Notes: generated from the letters alone by a model not told the origin. DNA of 64,000 nucleotides from Acidobacteriota bacterium (GCA_013289835.1 JABCZG010000001.1:287071-351070), one strand, 5' to 3'; shown: positions 19,233 through 29,626, counted from the stretch's first letter. Made by a program: numbers and translations.

Positions 19233-20848
19233 GATGGAGGATACGGCGGCAGGGATGGGGCGGACTTTTCTCCCGGTGGAACGGGGCCGGGATGCTCTTT
19301 ATCTTTCAACTTGCGAAATTGCTCCATTTCGCGCTGGGCGCGGTCGCGCTGGTTCAATCGTGCAAAGAGCAGGCCTAGCTGGTAGTGGGTATCAGGAAAA
19401 TTGGGGGCCAATTCCTCCGCTCGCGTCAAGTGTTCCTGCGCCTTATCGTACTGTCGCTGCTGTAAGTAGAGGGTTCCCAAGAGGTCATGAGCTTGAGCAT
19501 ACTTCGGGTTGACGGCAATCGCTTTCTCCAACTCAGAGATGGCAGCGGTGTTATCGCCCTGATCGCGAGAGATTAAGGCCAACTGGTATAAAGCTTCCAC
19601 TTGGTTTGGGTCGAGTATGATCGATTGCTGGAAATCTGTTCGTGCGAGAGGAAAGTTACTCAGACCGCTCTCGATCATACCTAACGCCAGAAAGGCAAGT
19701 GGATCCTGGGGACGCAACTTGGTGTAATTCTCCAGAGTGCTACGCGCCTCTTCCAGATCTCCGTTCTGGAATTGCGCAACTCCCAACAGGTACCGATCCT
19801 CCGGTTCGTCGGGCTGGAGCTTGACAAGCTGTTGGGCTGCATCCACGGCATTCGCCGCGTGCCCTGCGTGCAGGCTCACCGCAACGAACTTTCGCAAAAC
19901 GTCCGGCGAGTCAGGAGCAACGGTTCGGGCGCGGCTGAGGAGTTCCAAAGATTTTTGCCACTGCCCCTGGCCAGCCAGGATACGCGCCAAGGCTTGGAGA
20001 GCGTTTACAGAATTGGGGTCTAGATCCACAGCTCGCCGGAAGTCCTTTTGGGCCAGCGCGAGTTCACCCTTGCGTTCCCGAGCGCGACCGAGCGCAAAGA
20101 ACAATTCCGCACTAACCGGCTGTTGCTTTTGCGCAATTTCAAGCATGGCAAGAGCATCGTTTGTAAGATCGAAGTCTAAAAGCACTTCGGCAAACTCCAC
20201 GCGGAGCGCCAGATTTTTCGCGGCGCGCGCTTCCACCACTGGAGCAAGCGCTTGAGCTTCCGTAACTCGGCCTAAACCCGAGTAGCTAGCCGCCAGCAGA
20301 GGCAGTACTTTGTCTGGGCGGCGCGCACGGGGAATTCTTTCGAGAGCCTCGAGGGCGCGGCGAAAATCATTTTCTTTCAAATACGCCGCCGCCAGGCCGC
20401 AGTTGACGTCCGCGTCTGTTGGGGCTAAACGCGCTGCGTCGAGCAAGGCGACGATTTCCTTGTCTGTTTCGCCTTGAGCGTGGAATACCCGTGCCAAATT
20501 CATGTAAGCCGGCAGCAATTCCGGAGCCAAGCTGGTTGCACGTCGTAGTAGCGTTTCCGACTCGGCAAAGCGTTTCTGCTGTATCCGGACGCTTCCAAGT
20601 AAGTTCAAAGCTTGAGCATTTTCGGGATTCCGGGTTAGCACGTCCCAGAGCAGTCCTTCGGCCTCGTCGAGTTTTCCGGTTTGGATCAACATGGCGGAGT
20701 GATCCAGTTTCTGCGAATCCTCGTCTGCAACCAAGGAGACCGCGAGAAACGTGAGCACCGTGAAGAGCACCAGCGCGCAACGAGCAGCGTCACGCCACAG
20801 GGATCGATTTGCAGGCTTGCTCAGACGAGACTTGCGACCAACCATCAC
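19229..20848 (-). CDS. Exported TPR protein (operon TPR-2)
   Basis: 539 residues. An N-terminal hydrophobic segment ([20 protein letters not shown]) acts as signal peptide or anchor. The rest is about a dozen 34-residue TPRs (for example [44 protein letters not shown]), ending in a Pro/Ser-rich tail. Starts GTG-ATG; both are possible. The start overlaps the stop of TPR-1, and its own stop overlaps the propeller, so translation is likely coupled through all three. A periplasmic adaptor is likely; no catalytic domain is visible. Confidence 0.85.
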   Translation of the reverse strand: MMVGRKSRLSKPANRSLWRDAARCALVLFTVLTFLAVSLVADEDSQKLDHSAMLIQTGKLDEAEGLLWDVLTRNPENAQALNLLGSVRIQQKRFAESETLLRRATSLAPELLPAYMNLARVFHAQGETDKEIVALLDAARLAPTDADVNCGLAAAYLKENDFRRALEALERIPRARRPDKVLPLLAASYSGLGRVTEAQALAPVVEARAAKNLALRVEFAEVLLDFDLTNDALAMLEIAQKQQPVSAELFFALGRARERKGELALAQKDFRRAVDLDPNSVNALQALARILAGQGQWQKSLELLSRARTVAPDSPDVLRKFVAVSLHAGHAANAVDAAQQLVKLQPDEPEDRYLLGVAQFQNGDLEEARSTLENYTKLRPQDPLAFLALGMIESGLSNFPLARTDFQQSIILDPNQVEALYQLALISRDQGDNTAAISELEKAIAVNPKYAQAHDLLGTLYLQQRQYDKAQEHLTRAEELAPNFPDTHYQLGLLFARLNQRDRAQREMEQFRKLKDKEHPGPVPPGEKSAPSLPPYPPS

Positions 20849-23181
20849 GGCTGGTCGGTCCCCCGCGCTTTCTCTTTCAATTTCTGATAAGTCTGAAGAC
20901 TGCGTTGTGCATCCTCTAACCGCCCATCCCGGCGGTAGGCCGCGCTCAATTGAAAGTAGCTATAGTCTTTCGTGGGATCGAGACGCACGGCAGTCTCCAG
21001 TCTTTCTATGGCGGCTTTTACGTCTCCCCGCTCGAGCAGAATCTTGCCAAGCTGATATTGAGCGTCTGCATAGTCCGGCTTGTCGCGAACCACCTCGGAC
21101 AGCAGAGTGAATGCTTGATCTTTTTGCTGCTGCATGAGCAGGCCGTAGGCGAGGTGATATTTGACCTTGGTGTCTTGCGGATGGGCCTCCAGCTCTGCGC
21201 TAAATTCCCGGACCGAATCATCGATTTTCCCCTCGTGAAGCAGAATCATCCCGCGGCCAAAGTGCGCGCCTTCAGCTTTGGCGTCCAATTCCAGGGCGCG
21301 CGAAAACTCAAGGACGGCGGAAGTGTACTGATTCTGATCGGCATCCGCCTGGCCCAGAAGAACATGGATCTGGGCTACATTTGGGTTTCTCTCGATCATC
21401 CGGCGGAAAACACTCGAGGCTCTTGCAGAGTCTCCGGTGTTGACCAAGGAAACTCCCAGCGCATACAGGATTCCCGGGTCATCCGGTAGTTCCGCCAAAA
21501 CCGGCTGAAATACCTCCACTGTCTTGGCGAACTTACCGGCCATGAAATAGCTCAAACCGAGCGCGTCTCGTGACTTGGCATCGTCAGGCTGACGGGCAAC
21601 CTGCCGGGCCAGCGGGCCAATGGCTTCCTCGAAGCGCTGTGCGCGGAAACTGGCTAGACCCCAATTGCGGTCGAGCCCCTGCAAGTCTGGCCGCCATCGC
21701 GAGGCTTTTAGAAAGTAATCGGAAGCCTGAGCATACTGTTCGTGCCGCGCCTGAATTACTCCGAGATTGTTGTAGGCATTCGCCAAAATCTCCGTGAGGG
21801 TTGCACGAAGGGCTTGCGCCTCTTTCTCCGCCGCTGCATCGAGGGGAGGACGATTCTCCAGGAACGCCGGTTTCTCCTGGCCAGCCTGAAGTTCAGGCAG
21901 CAACTCATGCTGCCCCATTTCCCGGGCCTCCTGCGCATCCTTGTCGTTCTGGAAGGCTTGCGCTCGCAGTTCCTGCGAACGCTTCAGTTCCACTTCTGCC
22001 TCCTCCTGCTTGCCCATTTTCAGCAGGACCTGGCCAATCATGGTGTGTGCTTTGGACACCTGATAATGGTTGCGCGAAGGGTCGGTCGTTAGATCAATGG
22101 ATTTCTTCAGAGCCTCGATGGCGAGGTCTGGACGGTTCGTCTCGAAGTACACCTGGCCGAGGTAAAGGAACGGGTCGGGATTGTCCGGCTGCAATTGTGC
22201 AGCTTTTTTCAAGTATTGTTCGGCTGCAGGAAAATCCCGCTCTTCTAGATCCATTACGCCCAGGAAAAAGGTGCTGAAGAACTCCTTGGGATTAATCGCC
22301 AGCTCCTGCTCGAAAAGCGGGCGGGCCGTTGGAAAGCGCTCCTTTTCTCCCTGGGCAAGATAGGCCAGGGCAAGATAGTAATGGACCCTCGGATAGTGCG
22401 GATCCAACTCGATGGCCTTCTTGAACTCCCGGATGCCTTCGTCGAGGTATCCCGTTTCGCGGTACGCGCGGCCAAGGAGAACATGGAGCTCCGGGGTCGA
22501 GCCCATGTCGTTCAGCAATTCGTCAAACAGAAGCTTTGTTTCAGCCAGTTTATGCTGACTGAGGTAAGCAAGGGCCAGCGAGTACGCCGTATCGAAGTCC
22601 CCCTGCAGGCCCAGGGCGGTGTGGAGGTGCTCCGCAGCCGCCGCAGCATCGCCCTGCGTGAACTCGATGTTTCCCAGCAACTGCAAGGCGCGAACGTTGC
22701 GCGGATCGTCTTTGACCACCTGGGCGGCCTGTTCGCTGGCCCGATCCAAGTGCCCCGCACGAAAGTAAATCATGCCGAGGTCTATGCGTGCATCCTCGTC
22801 AGCCGGCTGAGCGGCCACGGCCTGTTCGAGCAGGCGGGCAGCTTCCTCGGAGTCATTCTTCTCAGCAGCAAGGAGATTGCCCATGCGTCGTAACGCAAGA
22901 GCAAGCACTAGATGGTATTCCGTTTCCGCACGGTCCAAATCTCCGGCTAATTGGAACGTCTGGGCGGCACTATAGTGTTGATCGAGCGGATCCCGCGTCT
23001 GCTGGGCGGCGGAACCACCGGGCATTAGCAGCGTGATTGCAAGTAAGGGAGCAGCAAGTCGGATGACAGAACCTGGAAAAGCGCTGTGGAAACGCAAAGG
23101 AAAATTTCCCATGAAAATAATGAGAGGCGAGGCTCTCTTGAGCCCCGCCTCCATTAGACGCTGGAGCAACTTGTCCGTCAA
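20845..23181 (-). CDS. Exported TPR protein (operon TPR-1, directly after the TonB receptor)
   Basis: 778 residues from a TTG at 23181, three bases after the receptor stop. In-frame ATGs at 23151 and 23112 are alternatives and keep the export signal (VIRLAAPLLAITLLMPGGSAAQ). The mature part is nearly all TPRs (AGDLDRAETEYHLVLALALRRMGN onward to LEDAQRSLQTYQKLKE). SusD, the usual glycan-binding partner of SusC-type receptors, has a TPR-based fold. No SusD-like lipoprotein is present here, so this protein could play that part; this is inference. No lipobox cysteine is visible. Confidence 0.83.
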   Translation of the reverse strand: MTDKLLQRLMEAGLKRASPLIIFMGNFPLRFHSAFPGSVIRLAAPLLAITLLMPGGSAAQQTRDPLDQHYSAAQTFQLAGDLDRAETEYHLVLALALRRMGNLLAAEKNDSEEAARLLEQAVAAQPADEDARIDLGMIYFRAGHLDRASEQAAQVVKDDPRNVRALQLLGNIEFTQGDAAAAAEHLHTALGLQGDFDTAYSLALAYLSQHKLAETKLLFDELLNDMGSTPELHVLLGRAYRETGYLDEGIREFKKAIELDPHYPRVHYYLALAYLAQGEKERFPTARPLFEQELAINPKEFFSTFFLGVMDLEERDFPAAEQYLKKAAQLQPDNPDPFLYLGQVYFETNRPDLAIEALKKSIDLTTDPSRNHYQVSKAHTMIGQVLLKMGKQEEAEVELKRSQELRAQAFQNDKDAQEAREMGQHELLPELQAGQEKPAFLENRPPLDAAAEKEAQALRATLTEILANAYNNLGVIQARHEQYAQASDYFLKASRWRPDLQGLDRNWGLASFRAQRFEEAIGPLARQVARQPDDAKSRDALGLSYFMAGKFAKTVEVFQPVLAELPDDPGILYALGVSLVNTGDSARASSVFRRMIERNPNVAQIHVLLGQADADQNQYTSAVLEFSRALELDAKAEGAHFGRGMILLHEGKIDDSVREFSAELEAHPQDTKVKYHLAYGLLMQQQKDQAFTLLSEVVRDKPDYADAQYQLGKILLERGDVKAAIERLETAVRLDPTKDYSYFQLSAAYRRDGRLEDAQRSLQTYQKLKEKARGTDQP

Positions 23182-23184
23182 GCC

Positions 23185-26100
23185 TCAGAAGAAAATTCTG
23201 AGCGCATACTGAATCTGTCGGGCAGGCCGCGTATAGGTCGCCTGGCCGAATGTGGACGAAAGCAGGCTATTACCAGTGGCTCCGCCAATCGTAGCTGTCG
23301 GAATCACGTTCGCTGCATTGAGGGGTATTGCTTGCTTGCCGGTCGGATTACCGAGCAAGAAGCACGGATCGGTGGCAATTCCAGTGACCTGGACCGGCGT
23401 GCCAGCAGCGTTAGAAAAGCAAAGCTGGGCCGGGCCCATGCCGCTATTTACGCCCTGGAATTCGGTCTTGTTGAAGGCATTAAAGAATTCAAAGCGGAAT
23501 TGCATCTTGATCCGCTCGGTAAGTTTGAACTCTTTGTGCAAGCCGATGTCCCAGTTGTTAAGACCCGGTCCGTAGCAATTGCCAGTCGAAGCGTTCCCGT
23601 CCGTGCCTAGTGGCAACGTGTATATCGAAAAAGCGTTCGGGTTTAAGAACTGCTGTTCCAAGCCCGGGACACTGATACGACAAGGCTGTCCAGGGACACG
23701 GTTTGGACGGTCCGCATTGGTCCCCGTTCCCCAAAGATCAGGACCCGTTGTGGGTAGGATGGGAACGCCACTCTCGAAAGTGATGATCGGATCCACGAAC
23801 CAGCCACCGAGGGCATTTCGCTCGAAGGAATTCCCGCCTTTCAAGCTTGGAAGCGCATAGACGATAGATCCCGTAAAGATCTGCGCGCGATCGAAGCTGG
23901 AAGGCCCGTAGTCGAGCCTAGTGTCGCTGTTGTCGCTAAAAATGTCGGTGTTGCCTTGGCCAATGAGCCCCCCTATGCCTTGGAGAGCGAGTGTCTTTGA
24001 CCACGTATACGCGAATTGGTAGATCGAACCTCGGTTATCGATGTTCCCCTTCCAGAACCCTTGCAGGGCATCGTACTTGGATGTCCCAGAGAAATCCATG
24101 ACGGGGAGCTGGGCCTGGCCAGATACAGCTTGGCCGAAGTAACTCATATAGGGACGGAACTGAGAGTTGCCGCCATTGTTGCTGTTCATCGAGAATATGG
24201 CAAAGTATTGCCGACACGTATCACCAGCAGGAATGCCGAGTCCCGCCGTGTTCACGCCGGGGCCGCCGCAATTCGGGGTAATCTGGGCTACGTCTGTATA
24301 GTTTTGCAGGTGGAGACCGCGCGATCCAACATAGCTCAGCTGCATGGTGTTATTCCGGAAAAGCTGTCGCGAGACGGACACGTTCCATTGCCATTCATTC
24401 GGAATGTCAGGATTGGAAGTTCGTCCGAAGGCAGGATACCCAAATCCCGTACCTCCCTGGCCGGGTGGCACAGGTCCATCCAAGAACCGGACACCACTGG
24501 CTTTGGCGACGAAGGGAGGGTTCTGGGTTCCTTGAACAATCGGAGGATCGAGCTGATAACGGACGAAAAACTGTCCAACTCCTGCGCGAAGCGACGTTTT
24601 TCCGTCGCCGAACAGGTCCCAAGCCACTCCGAGCCGCGGAGCAATGTTGTGGTACACGTTAGGCACCAGAGAGCGATTCGTGCCGACTGTAGAGCCCGTC
24701 GTCACACCAATCGAGTTGCAGCTGACTTTGGCGCCAGGAACAAGCAGGAGGCCGTTGCAGGGATTTCCTCCTGGCAAGGCAGCGTTGAAAAGGTTGGGTT
24801 GGAAGAAAGAGAGCTCGTTGTCCGCCGCGTAGGGTTGCATCAGAAGCGACCAACGGAACCCGTAGGTGAGTGTCACACGCCGCGTGAGTTTCCAAGTGTC
24901 TCCACCATACCATTCATAATCCTGATAGCGGCCAGCAGCCTCGTGCAAATTACTGGCTTCACCGTAGCCGAATATGTGGCCAGCCATTAGGATGTCGGCG
25001 ATAGAGTTGCCGCTACTGCCTTTTTGGCCCCAAGGAGTGCTGTCGCAGCTGTTGCCGGCCTGGCCGGGCACAGTACCGGGCGTACCAGAGTTAACGCAAG
25101 TGTTACCCGGACCCCAGAGGGCCGGTGATTCGTTGAAGTCGCCGTTGTTGGCTTGGTCTTTGACGTTATGGGCGAGCAAGACGCCGAACTTAAATTGGTG
25201 CCTGCCTTTCACTTTGCTGTAGTCGTCCGTCCAAGTGTAGCGGTCCATCCGGTTGTACCAAGGCGCCGCGTTCCACAGTGTGGCGTAACCCCCAGGTCCC
25301 CAGAAAACGGGGGGCGAGAGATCTTTTCCAGCAGTTTTCCCCGATAGCGGGTAGTTGGGGATCAGATCTTGATAAATCTGTTGAGAGAGACCAGGGTTGG
25401 TTCCTCCTTCGGTGATGTAAATCCTGTTCCCTGAATAACTAAACGCGAAATCGTTGACCGCCGTGTCTCCAATTGTGTGGCTGAGTTTGATGATGGCAAT
25501 TCGAGAGGGCTGTGCCCAACTGGAATCCACCGTCGGGAACCCACTATCGCCCCACTCTCCGCCAGGAATGCTCGGCGAGGGCTGACTCCAATGTTCCTGA
25601 GTGTACTTGACCATTAGAGTCGTGGATTTGTTCAGCACGTAGTCGACCTTGGCATTGCTCTGCCACCAGTACGTCGGCGAATTCAGGCTCTGCTTCCAGT
25701 CCGGGTTCGGGCAGGGGTTCGCGGCTGTTGGGGTCACGTTAGCCGGCGGGTATAGCGAAGCGATCAGATGCCCAGCTGGACTCGGGCCCTCCACAGTCGA
25801 ATTGATGGTAGTTAACGGCAGTCCGGTTGCTGGATCGGTCACGGCAAAGTCCGTGACCCCGTTCTGCGGGAGATTAGGGTTGAAGTAACAATTCGTCAGG
25901 TGGCCGCCAGTCGAGGCCCCCGTGAAATTCCCCGCCAGTTCCGCGGCACTGGGGGTCTGCCCGGCATGGAGATCACCGTCAATTTCCCGGTTAAACTCCT
26001 GGGAAAAGAAGAAGAAAAGCTTGTCCTTAATGACGGGCGCGCCGATCGTGACGCCGAAATCGTTCCGGCGCAATTCCCCAATCGGTATCTGGGGCGTGGT

Positions 26101-26922
26101 GTTTTTGTTGAACCAACTGTTGGCATCCAGGGCGTCATTTCTGCCGAAATAATAGACGTCGCCGTGCAGGGCGTTTGTGCCGCTCTTGGTGACGATGTTG
26201 ATTTGGCCGCCGCCGGATTGGCCGTATTCTGGACCATACGAGTTAGTCACAATTCTAAATTCCGAGATGGAGTCCAGCGAAGGGTAAACCAGAATGGTGT
26301 GCTGCGAGCCCATGTCATTGTTCGGGGCGCCGTCCACGGTAAACAAGTTGCCGGTCTGCTGCCCGCCGTTGAAGGAAATGCCGATATTGGCCTGAAGTCC
26401 TTTGACAGTCGCGTTGAACCCGTCTTGCGTCGAAGCGCCTGGAACCAATAGGGTGAGACCGATGAAATTGAGACCGTTCAGTGGCAATTCGCGAACCTGC
26501 TGTCCCTCCATGAGAGTGCCCAAAGTCCCGCTCGTGGTATCCACGGCGATGGCGTTGGCTTCCACCGTCATGCTCTCAGTGACGGTACCAACCGTAAGTT
26601 TTACATCCACAACAACGGCCGCACCCACGTGCAACTCGATGCCCTCCTGGTTTTCTGTCTTGAACCCGTCCTTGGTTACCTTCAGGTGATAGTGACCGGG
26701 AGTGAGTTCCGCAAAAGCGTAGATTCCGGTTTCGCCGCTCGTCAGCGTGCGTGTAAAGCCGGTATCATCGTTCACCACCGTGATCGAAGCCCCAGCGACA
26801 GCTGCTCCCCCGGCGTCCAGGATGGTGCCCTGAATAACCCCGGTTGTCTGTTGCGCGGCCATCACCGGCGCAAGAACCAGCACGAGCAAGCAAACCAACA
26901 CCCCAGGCCCAGTCCTTCTCAT
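23185..26922 (-). CDS. TonB-dependent outer-membrane receptor, Oar-like (receptor 2)
   Basis: 1245 residues from the ATG at 26922, which has GGAGGG just upstream and starts the signal peptide MRRTGPGVLVCLLVLVLAPV; the frame also opens at 26961 without a ribosome site. A carboxypeptidase-regulatory domain (GVIQGTILDAGGAAVAGAS to about residue 110) is followed by the plug (RELPLNGLNFIGLTLLVPGAS; QSGGGQINIVTKSGTNALHG) and a barrel ending TRPARQIQYALRIFF with a terminal phenylalanine. It heads a tight operon with two TPR proteins and an ASPIC propeller. Two operator copies upstream (27028, 27059) indicate sugar control. Probable importer of oligosaccharides. Confidence 0.92.
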   Translation of the reverse strand: MRRTGPGVLVCLLVLVLAPVMAAQQTTGVIQGTILDAGGAAVAGASITVVNDDTGFTRTLTSGETGIYAFAELTPGHYHLKVTKDGFKTENQEGIELHVGAAVVVDVKLTVGTVTESMTVEANAIAVDTTSGTLGTLMEGQQVRELPLNGLNFIGLTLLVPGASTQDGFNATVKGLQANIGISFNGGQQTGNLFTVDGAPNNDMGSQHTILVYPSLDSISEFRIVTNSYGPEYGQSGGGQINIVTKSGTNALHGDVYYFGRNDALDANSWFNKNTTPQIPIGELRRNDFGVTIGAPVIKDKLFFFFSQEFNREIDGDLHAGQTPSAAELAGNFTGASTGGHLTNCYFNPNLPQNGVTDFAVTDPATGLPLTTINSTVEGPSPAGHLIASLYPPANVTPTAANPCPNPDWKQSLNSPTYWWQSNAKVDYVLNKSTTLMVKYTQEHWSQPSPSIPGGEWGDSGFPTVDSSWAQPSRIAIIKLSHTIGDTAVNDFAFSYSGNRIYITEGGTNPGLSQQIYQDLIPNYPLSGKTAGKDLSPPVFWGPGGYATLWNAAPWYNRMDRYTWTDDYSKVKGRHQFKFGVLLAHNVKDQANNGDFNESPALWGPGNTCVNSGTPGTVPGQAGNSCDSTPWGQKGSSGNSIADILMAGHIFGYGEASNLHEAAGRYQDYEWYGGDTWKLTRRVTLTYGFRWSLLMQPYAADNELSFFQPNLFNAALPGGNPCNGLLLVPGAKVSCNSIGVTTGSTVGTNRSLVPNVYHNIAPRLGVAWDLFGDGKTSLRAGVGQFFVRYQLDPPIVQGTQNPPFVAKASGVRFLDGPVPPGQGGTGFGYPAFGRTSNPDIPNEWQWNVSVSRQLFRNNTMQLSYVGSRGLHLQNYTDVAQITPNCGGPGVNTAGLGIPAGDTCRQYFAIFSMNSNNGGNSQFRPYMSYFGQAVSGQAQLPVMDFSGTSKYDALQGFWKGNIDNRGSIYQFAYTWSKTLALQGIGGLIGQGNTDIFSDNSDTRLDYGPSSFDRAQIFTGSIVYALPSLKGGNSFERNALGGWFVDPIITFESGVPILPTTGPDLWGTGTNADRPNRVPGQPCRISVPGLEQQFLNPNAFSIYTLPLGTDGNASTGNCYGPGLNNWDIGLHKEFKLTERIKMQFRFEFFNAFNKTEFQGVNSGMGPAQLCFSNAAGTPVQVTGIATDPCFLLGNPTGKQAIPLNAANVIPTATIGGATGNSLLSSTFGQATYTRPARQIQYALRIFF

Positions 26923-27027
26923 AGACCCTCCAAGGAAACAGGCATCAAAATTTTTGTTCATGTGGACTAGTATTTTTACACTACCCCGATGGGCGACATT
27001 TATCCGAAGCTCCTTGCGTTGTCAAGC

Positions 27028-27047
27028 GAAAAATACCGGTATTCTAA
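27028..27047 (-). promoter_or_regulatory. LacI-type operator, proximal copy before TonB receptor 2
   Basis: Minus-strand reading TTAGAATACCGGTATTTTTC: a perfect AGAATACCGG half-site with a degraded second half. It lies 106 bases upstream of the receptor start, and its centre is 31 bp from the next copy, about three helical turns. Confidence 0.65.
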
Positions 27048-27058
27048 AATATTTTCCT

Positions 27059-27078
27059 ATGAAAAACCGGTATTCTAG
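27059..27078 (-). promoter_or_regulatory. LacI-type operator, distal copy, shared with LacI regulator 2
   Basis: Minus-strand reading CTAGAATACCGGTTTTTCAT. Same orientation as the copy at 27028. It lies between the divergent receptor operon and the LacI regulator 2 gene (130 bases from its start), so it can serve both. Confidence 0.7.
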
Positions 27079-27207
27079 CTGTTTCATGTGGGCCAAAACC
27101 TCTTTTGTTGTGCTCCCTGGCCTCTTGAGATAGGATTCTGGCATCTCATCGCGTAGTCGAGGCGCCCTACTAGGCGCAATCTTTTGTCGAGCGTTAGGAG
27201 CGATGGA

Positions 27208-28320
27208 ATGGCACCCCGAAAGAGGAAGGTGCGTAGCAAGAAAGACCGTCACGTTACCTTGAAGATGGTCGCCGAGCTGGTAGGGCTCACCAAAGGGACC
27301 TGTTCCGCGGTCCTTAACAAGAGCGCTGCGTCCCGATCTGTTCCGCTGCACACACAAGAGAGAATCCTCGCCGCCGCCCGTGAGTTGAATTATCGTCCCA
27401 GCTTCTATGCTCGCAATTTGGGGGTAAAGCGCACCTACATGATCGGGGTGGTCACCCAGGAGATCGGTGACTTCTACGGTTCACCGATCATTAGCGGCAT
27501 CGAACGATACCTGCGCCAGAAGAACTTCTTTTTTCTCACTGTCGCGCACCGCCACGACCCCAAGCTGCTTGAGACGTACGCGCACCTTCTCCAAGAGCGG
27601 GGCGTCGAAGGTTTCATTACGGTAGATACCTTTATTGACCACCCTCTGGCGCTACCGACCGTCGCCATCCCGGGGCATCGCCGCTTGAAGGGTGTCACGA
27701 ATCTCGTTTTGGATCATCGCAGAGGGGCCTGGCTGGCCCTAAACCATCTGGTGGAACTGGGTCACAAAGAAATTGCGTTCATGAAGGGAGCGGAAGAGAG
27801 CCCGGATTCGGAGGATCGTTGGAACGCCATCCGTGAAGTTGCTGAAGAACTCGGCATCCCTTTGCGGGCGGAACTGATCGTTCAAATCGAGGGTGATGAT
27901 GCCACGCCTCAGTTGGGTTATCCCTTCGCGAAGGAATTGCTTGCCCGCAAGCGGCCATTTACGGCGCTGTTTGCGTATAACGACATCTCCGCGATCGGTT
28001 CCATCCGCGCGTTCCAAGAGGCCGGGCTGCGAGTTCCTGAGCACATTTCCGTTGTGGGGTTCGACGATATAAGGATTGCCGTGCATAATAACCCGAGTCT
28101 GACAACCGTGCGCCAGCCGCTCCAAAAGATGGGGGAGATAGCAGCGCGCACTTTATTGAATCGGATTGAAGATCACGAAGACTGGGTGCCGGAAATCTCG
28201 ATTGAGCCCGAGTTTGTTGCACGGAATTCGACCGGCAGGGCCCCCGCTCAATCTTTGGCATCCTACGATTATGACGGTTCGCTCGGAAGAGATCCGATCG
28301 CTGCGCAGCCGGAAAGTTAG
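27208..28320 (+). CDS. LacI family transcriptional regulator 2
   Basis: 370 residues from ATG 27208, with AGGAG seven bases upstream; the frame extends to a TTG at 27184. Basic N-terminus, then helix-turn-helix HVTLKMVAELVGLTKGTCSAVLN (15-37), hinge ELNYRPSFYARNLG, and effector domain ([59 protein letters not shown]). The recognition helix KGTCSAVLN differs from its two paralogues. Placed beside two operator copies and divergent from receptor 2, it is a strong candidate to bind the CTAGAATACCGG palindrome. A seven-haem cytochrome gene follows about 70 bases later. Confidence 0.92.
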   Translation: MAPRKRKVRSKKDRHVTLKMVAELVGLTKGTCSAVLNKSAASRSVPLHTQERILAAARELNYRPSFYARNLGVKRTYMIGVVTQEIGDFYGSPIISGIERYLRQKNFFFLTVAHRHDPKLLETYAHLLQERGVEGFITVDTFIDHPLALPTVAIPGHRRLKGVTNLVLDHRRGAWLALNHLVELGHKEIAFMKGAEESPDSEDRWNAIREVAEELGIPLRAELIVQIEGDDATPQLGYPFAKELLARKRPFTALFAYNDISAIGSIRAFQEAGLRVPEHISVVGFDDIRIAVHNNPSLTTVRQPLQKMGEIAARTLLNRIEDHEDWVPEISIEPEFVARNSTGRAPAQSLASYDYDGSLGRDPIAAQPES

Positions 28321-28391
28321 AAGCAAACCGAAGAGCCGATGGCGACGCTGGATGCGAGAACTCCAATCCATGTTGCCCTACCAAATCCGGG

Positions 28392-29594
28392 ATGGCCACC
28401 ATGATGCGCCGCTGCGGGATTAGCAAATGGCTTCTCCTGCGTTTCGCTGCGTCCTGCTTACTTTTCACGACTTATGCCTCTGCGCCCGGCGCGCTATGCG
28501 CACAGACGGCTACGGACGAACGGCTCCTTTATCCAGGCTGGTGGCCGAGGCACAGCACTCCGTCGGGCAATGAATACGTAGGACCAGTGGAGTGCGCTAA
28601 ATGTCATCCGGGGAAAGCAGCGGAGCAGAAAAACACGCCCATGGCTCGCACCGCCGCCCTCGTGGCCGACTCAGACATTTTGGCCAGGCACAACCAGCTG
28701 ACTTTTCAAGCGGGCCGAACCAGTTACCAGATCGCGAGGTCGGAAGGCAAGACCGAGTACACGGTCACCGACGGCACGCGTAGCATTTCTGCGCCATTGA
28801 CGTGGTCGTTTGGCGATGGTCGTGTCGGTCAGTCGTACCTCTTCGAACGAGAAGGCAATCTCTACGAAAGCCGCGTTTCGTACTTCGGTATTCTGAAAGC
28901 TCTCGATTTCACTCCTGGCCGAAGACTTACCGAGCCGCGCGATCTTGAGGAGGCCATGGCGCGACCCGTAACTGGCTCCGAGATCGTTCGTTGTTTCGCC
29001 TGCCATACCACGTCGTCGACGATCAACGATACGTTTCAGCGTGATCGGATAATCCCAGGGATTACCTGCGAAGCGTGTCACGGGCCAGGTCTCAAACACG
29101 CCGCCGCGGAGCAAATGGCGTACTTGCAGGGATCTGCTGGGGAATCCGGACACGAAGCGGACCTGATCTTCGATCCCGGTAAGCTCAACCCAGTCGATGC
29201 CGTCGATTTCTGCGGTGCCTGCCATGGCACTTGGTGGGACGTCAAGCTTGGCAGTCTTGAGGGGCTCGCTAACCTTCGCGCACAGCCTTATCGCCTGGAA
29301 AAGAGCCGTTGCTGGGGAAGGAAGGGCGATGCTCGCCTGACTTGCGTGGCTTGCCATGACCCACACCAAGAACTCGTGCGCGATTCGGCGTCCTACGATA
29401 AGAAGTGCCTAAGCTGCCATCTTGCGGCGACTTCCATGAAGCCAACCCCGGACCATCAGGGTCCCGCCTGCAAGGTGGGCACAAAAAATTGTGCTTCCTG
29501 CCACATGCCGAAATATTTGGATCCGGGAATGCATTATACATTTACCGATCACGACATCCGCGTCGTGCGGCAAGGTGCGCCCTACCCTGACTGA
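28392..29594 (+). CDS. Seven-haem periplasmic c-type cytochrome
   Basis: 400 residues (ATG 28392; ATGs at 28401 and 28404 are also possible). A signal segment (WLLLRFAASCLLFTTYAS) is followed by seven CXXCH haem sites: CAKCH 68, CFACH 201, CEACH 226, CGACH 274, CVACH 318, CLSCH 339, CASCH 367. The spacing and the CHMPK ... TDHDIR ending match the cytochrome at 36659, so the two are paralogues of the cytochrome c554/multihaem type. It should carry electrons in the periplasm. It follows LacI regulator 2 on the same strand and so probably shares its transcript, which is unusual for a sugar regulator. Substrate or redox partner unknown. Confidence 0.88.
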   Translation: MATMMRRCGISKWLLLRFAASCLLFTTYASAPGALCAQTATDERLLYPGWWPRHSTPSGNEYVGPVECAKCHPGKAAEQKNTPMARTAALVADSDILARHNQLTFQAGRTSYQIARSEGKTEYTVTDGTRSISAPLTWSFGDGRVGQSYLFEREGNLYESRVSYFGILKALDFTPGRRLTEPRDLEEAMARPVTGSEIVRCFACHTTSSTINDTFQRDRIIPGITCEACHGPGLKHAAAEQMAYLQGSAGESGHEADLIFDPGKLNPVDAVDFCGACHGTWWDVKLGSLEGLANLRAQPYRLEKSRCWGRKGDARLTCVACHDPHQELVRDSASYDKKCLSCHLAATSMKPTPDHQGPACKVGTKNCASCHMPKYLDPGMHYTFTDHDIRVVRQGAPYPD

Positions 29595-29626
29595 CCCTAT
29601 GGGTTGGCCTTCTTCACTCGCAGCGT

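Noticed and set aside
24016..24990. 324-residue plus-strand frame within receptor 2
   Set aside because: Antisense shadow of the receptor barrel.
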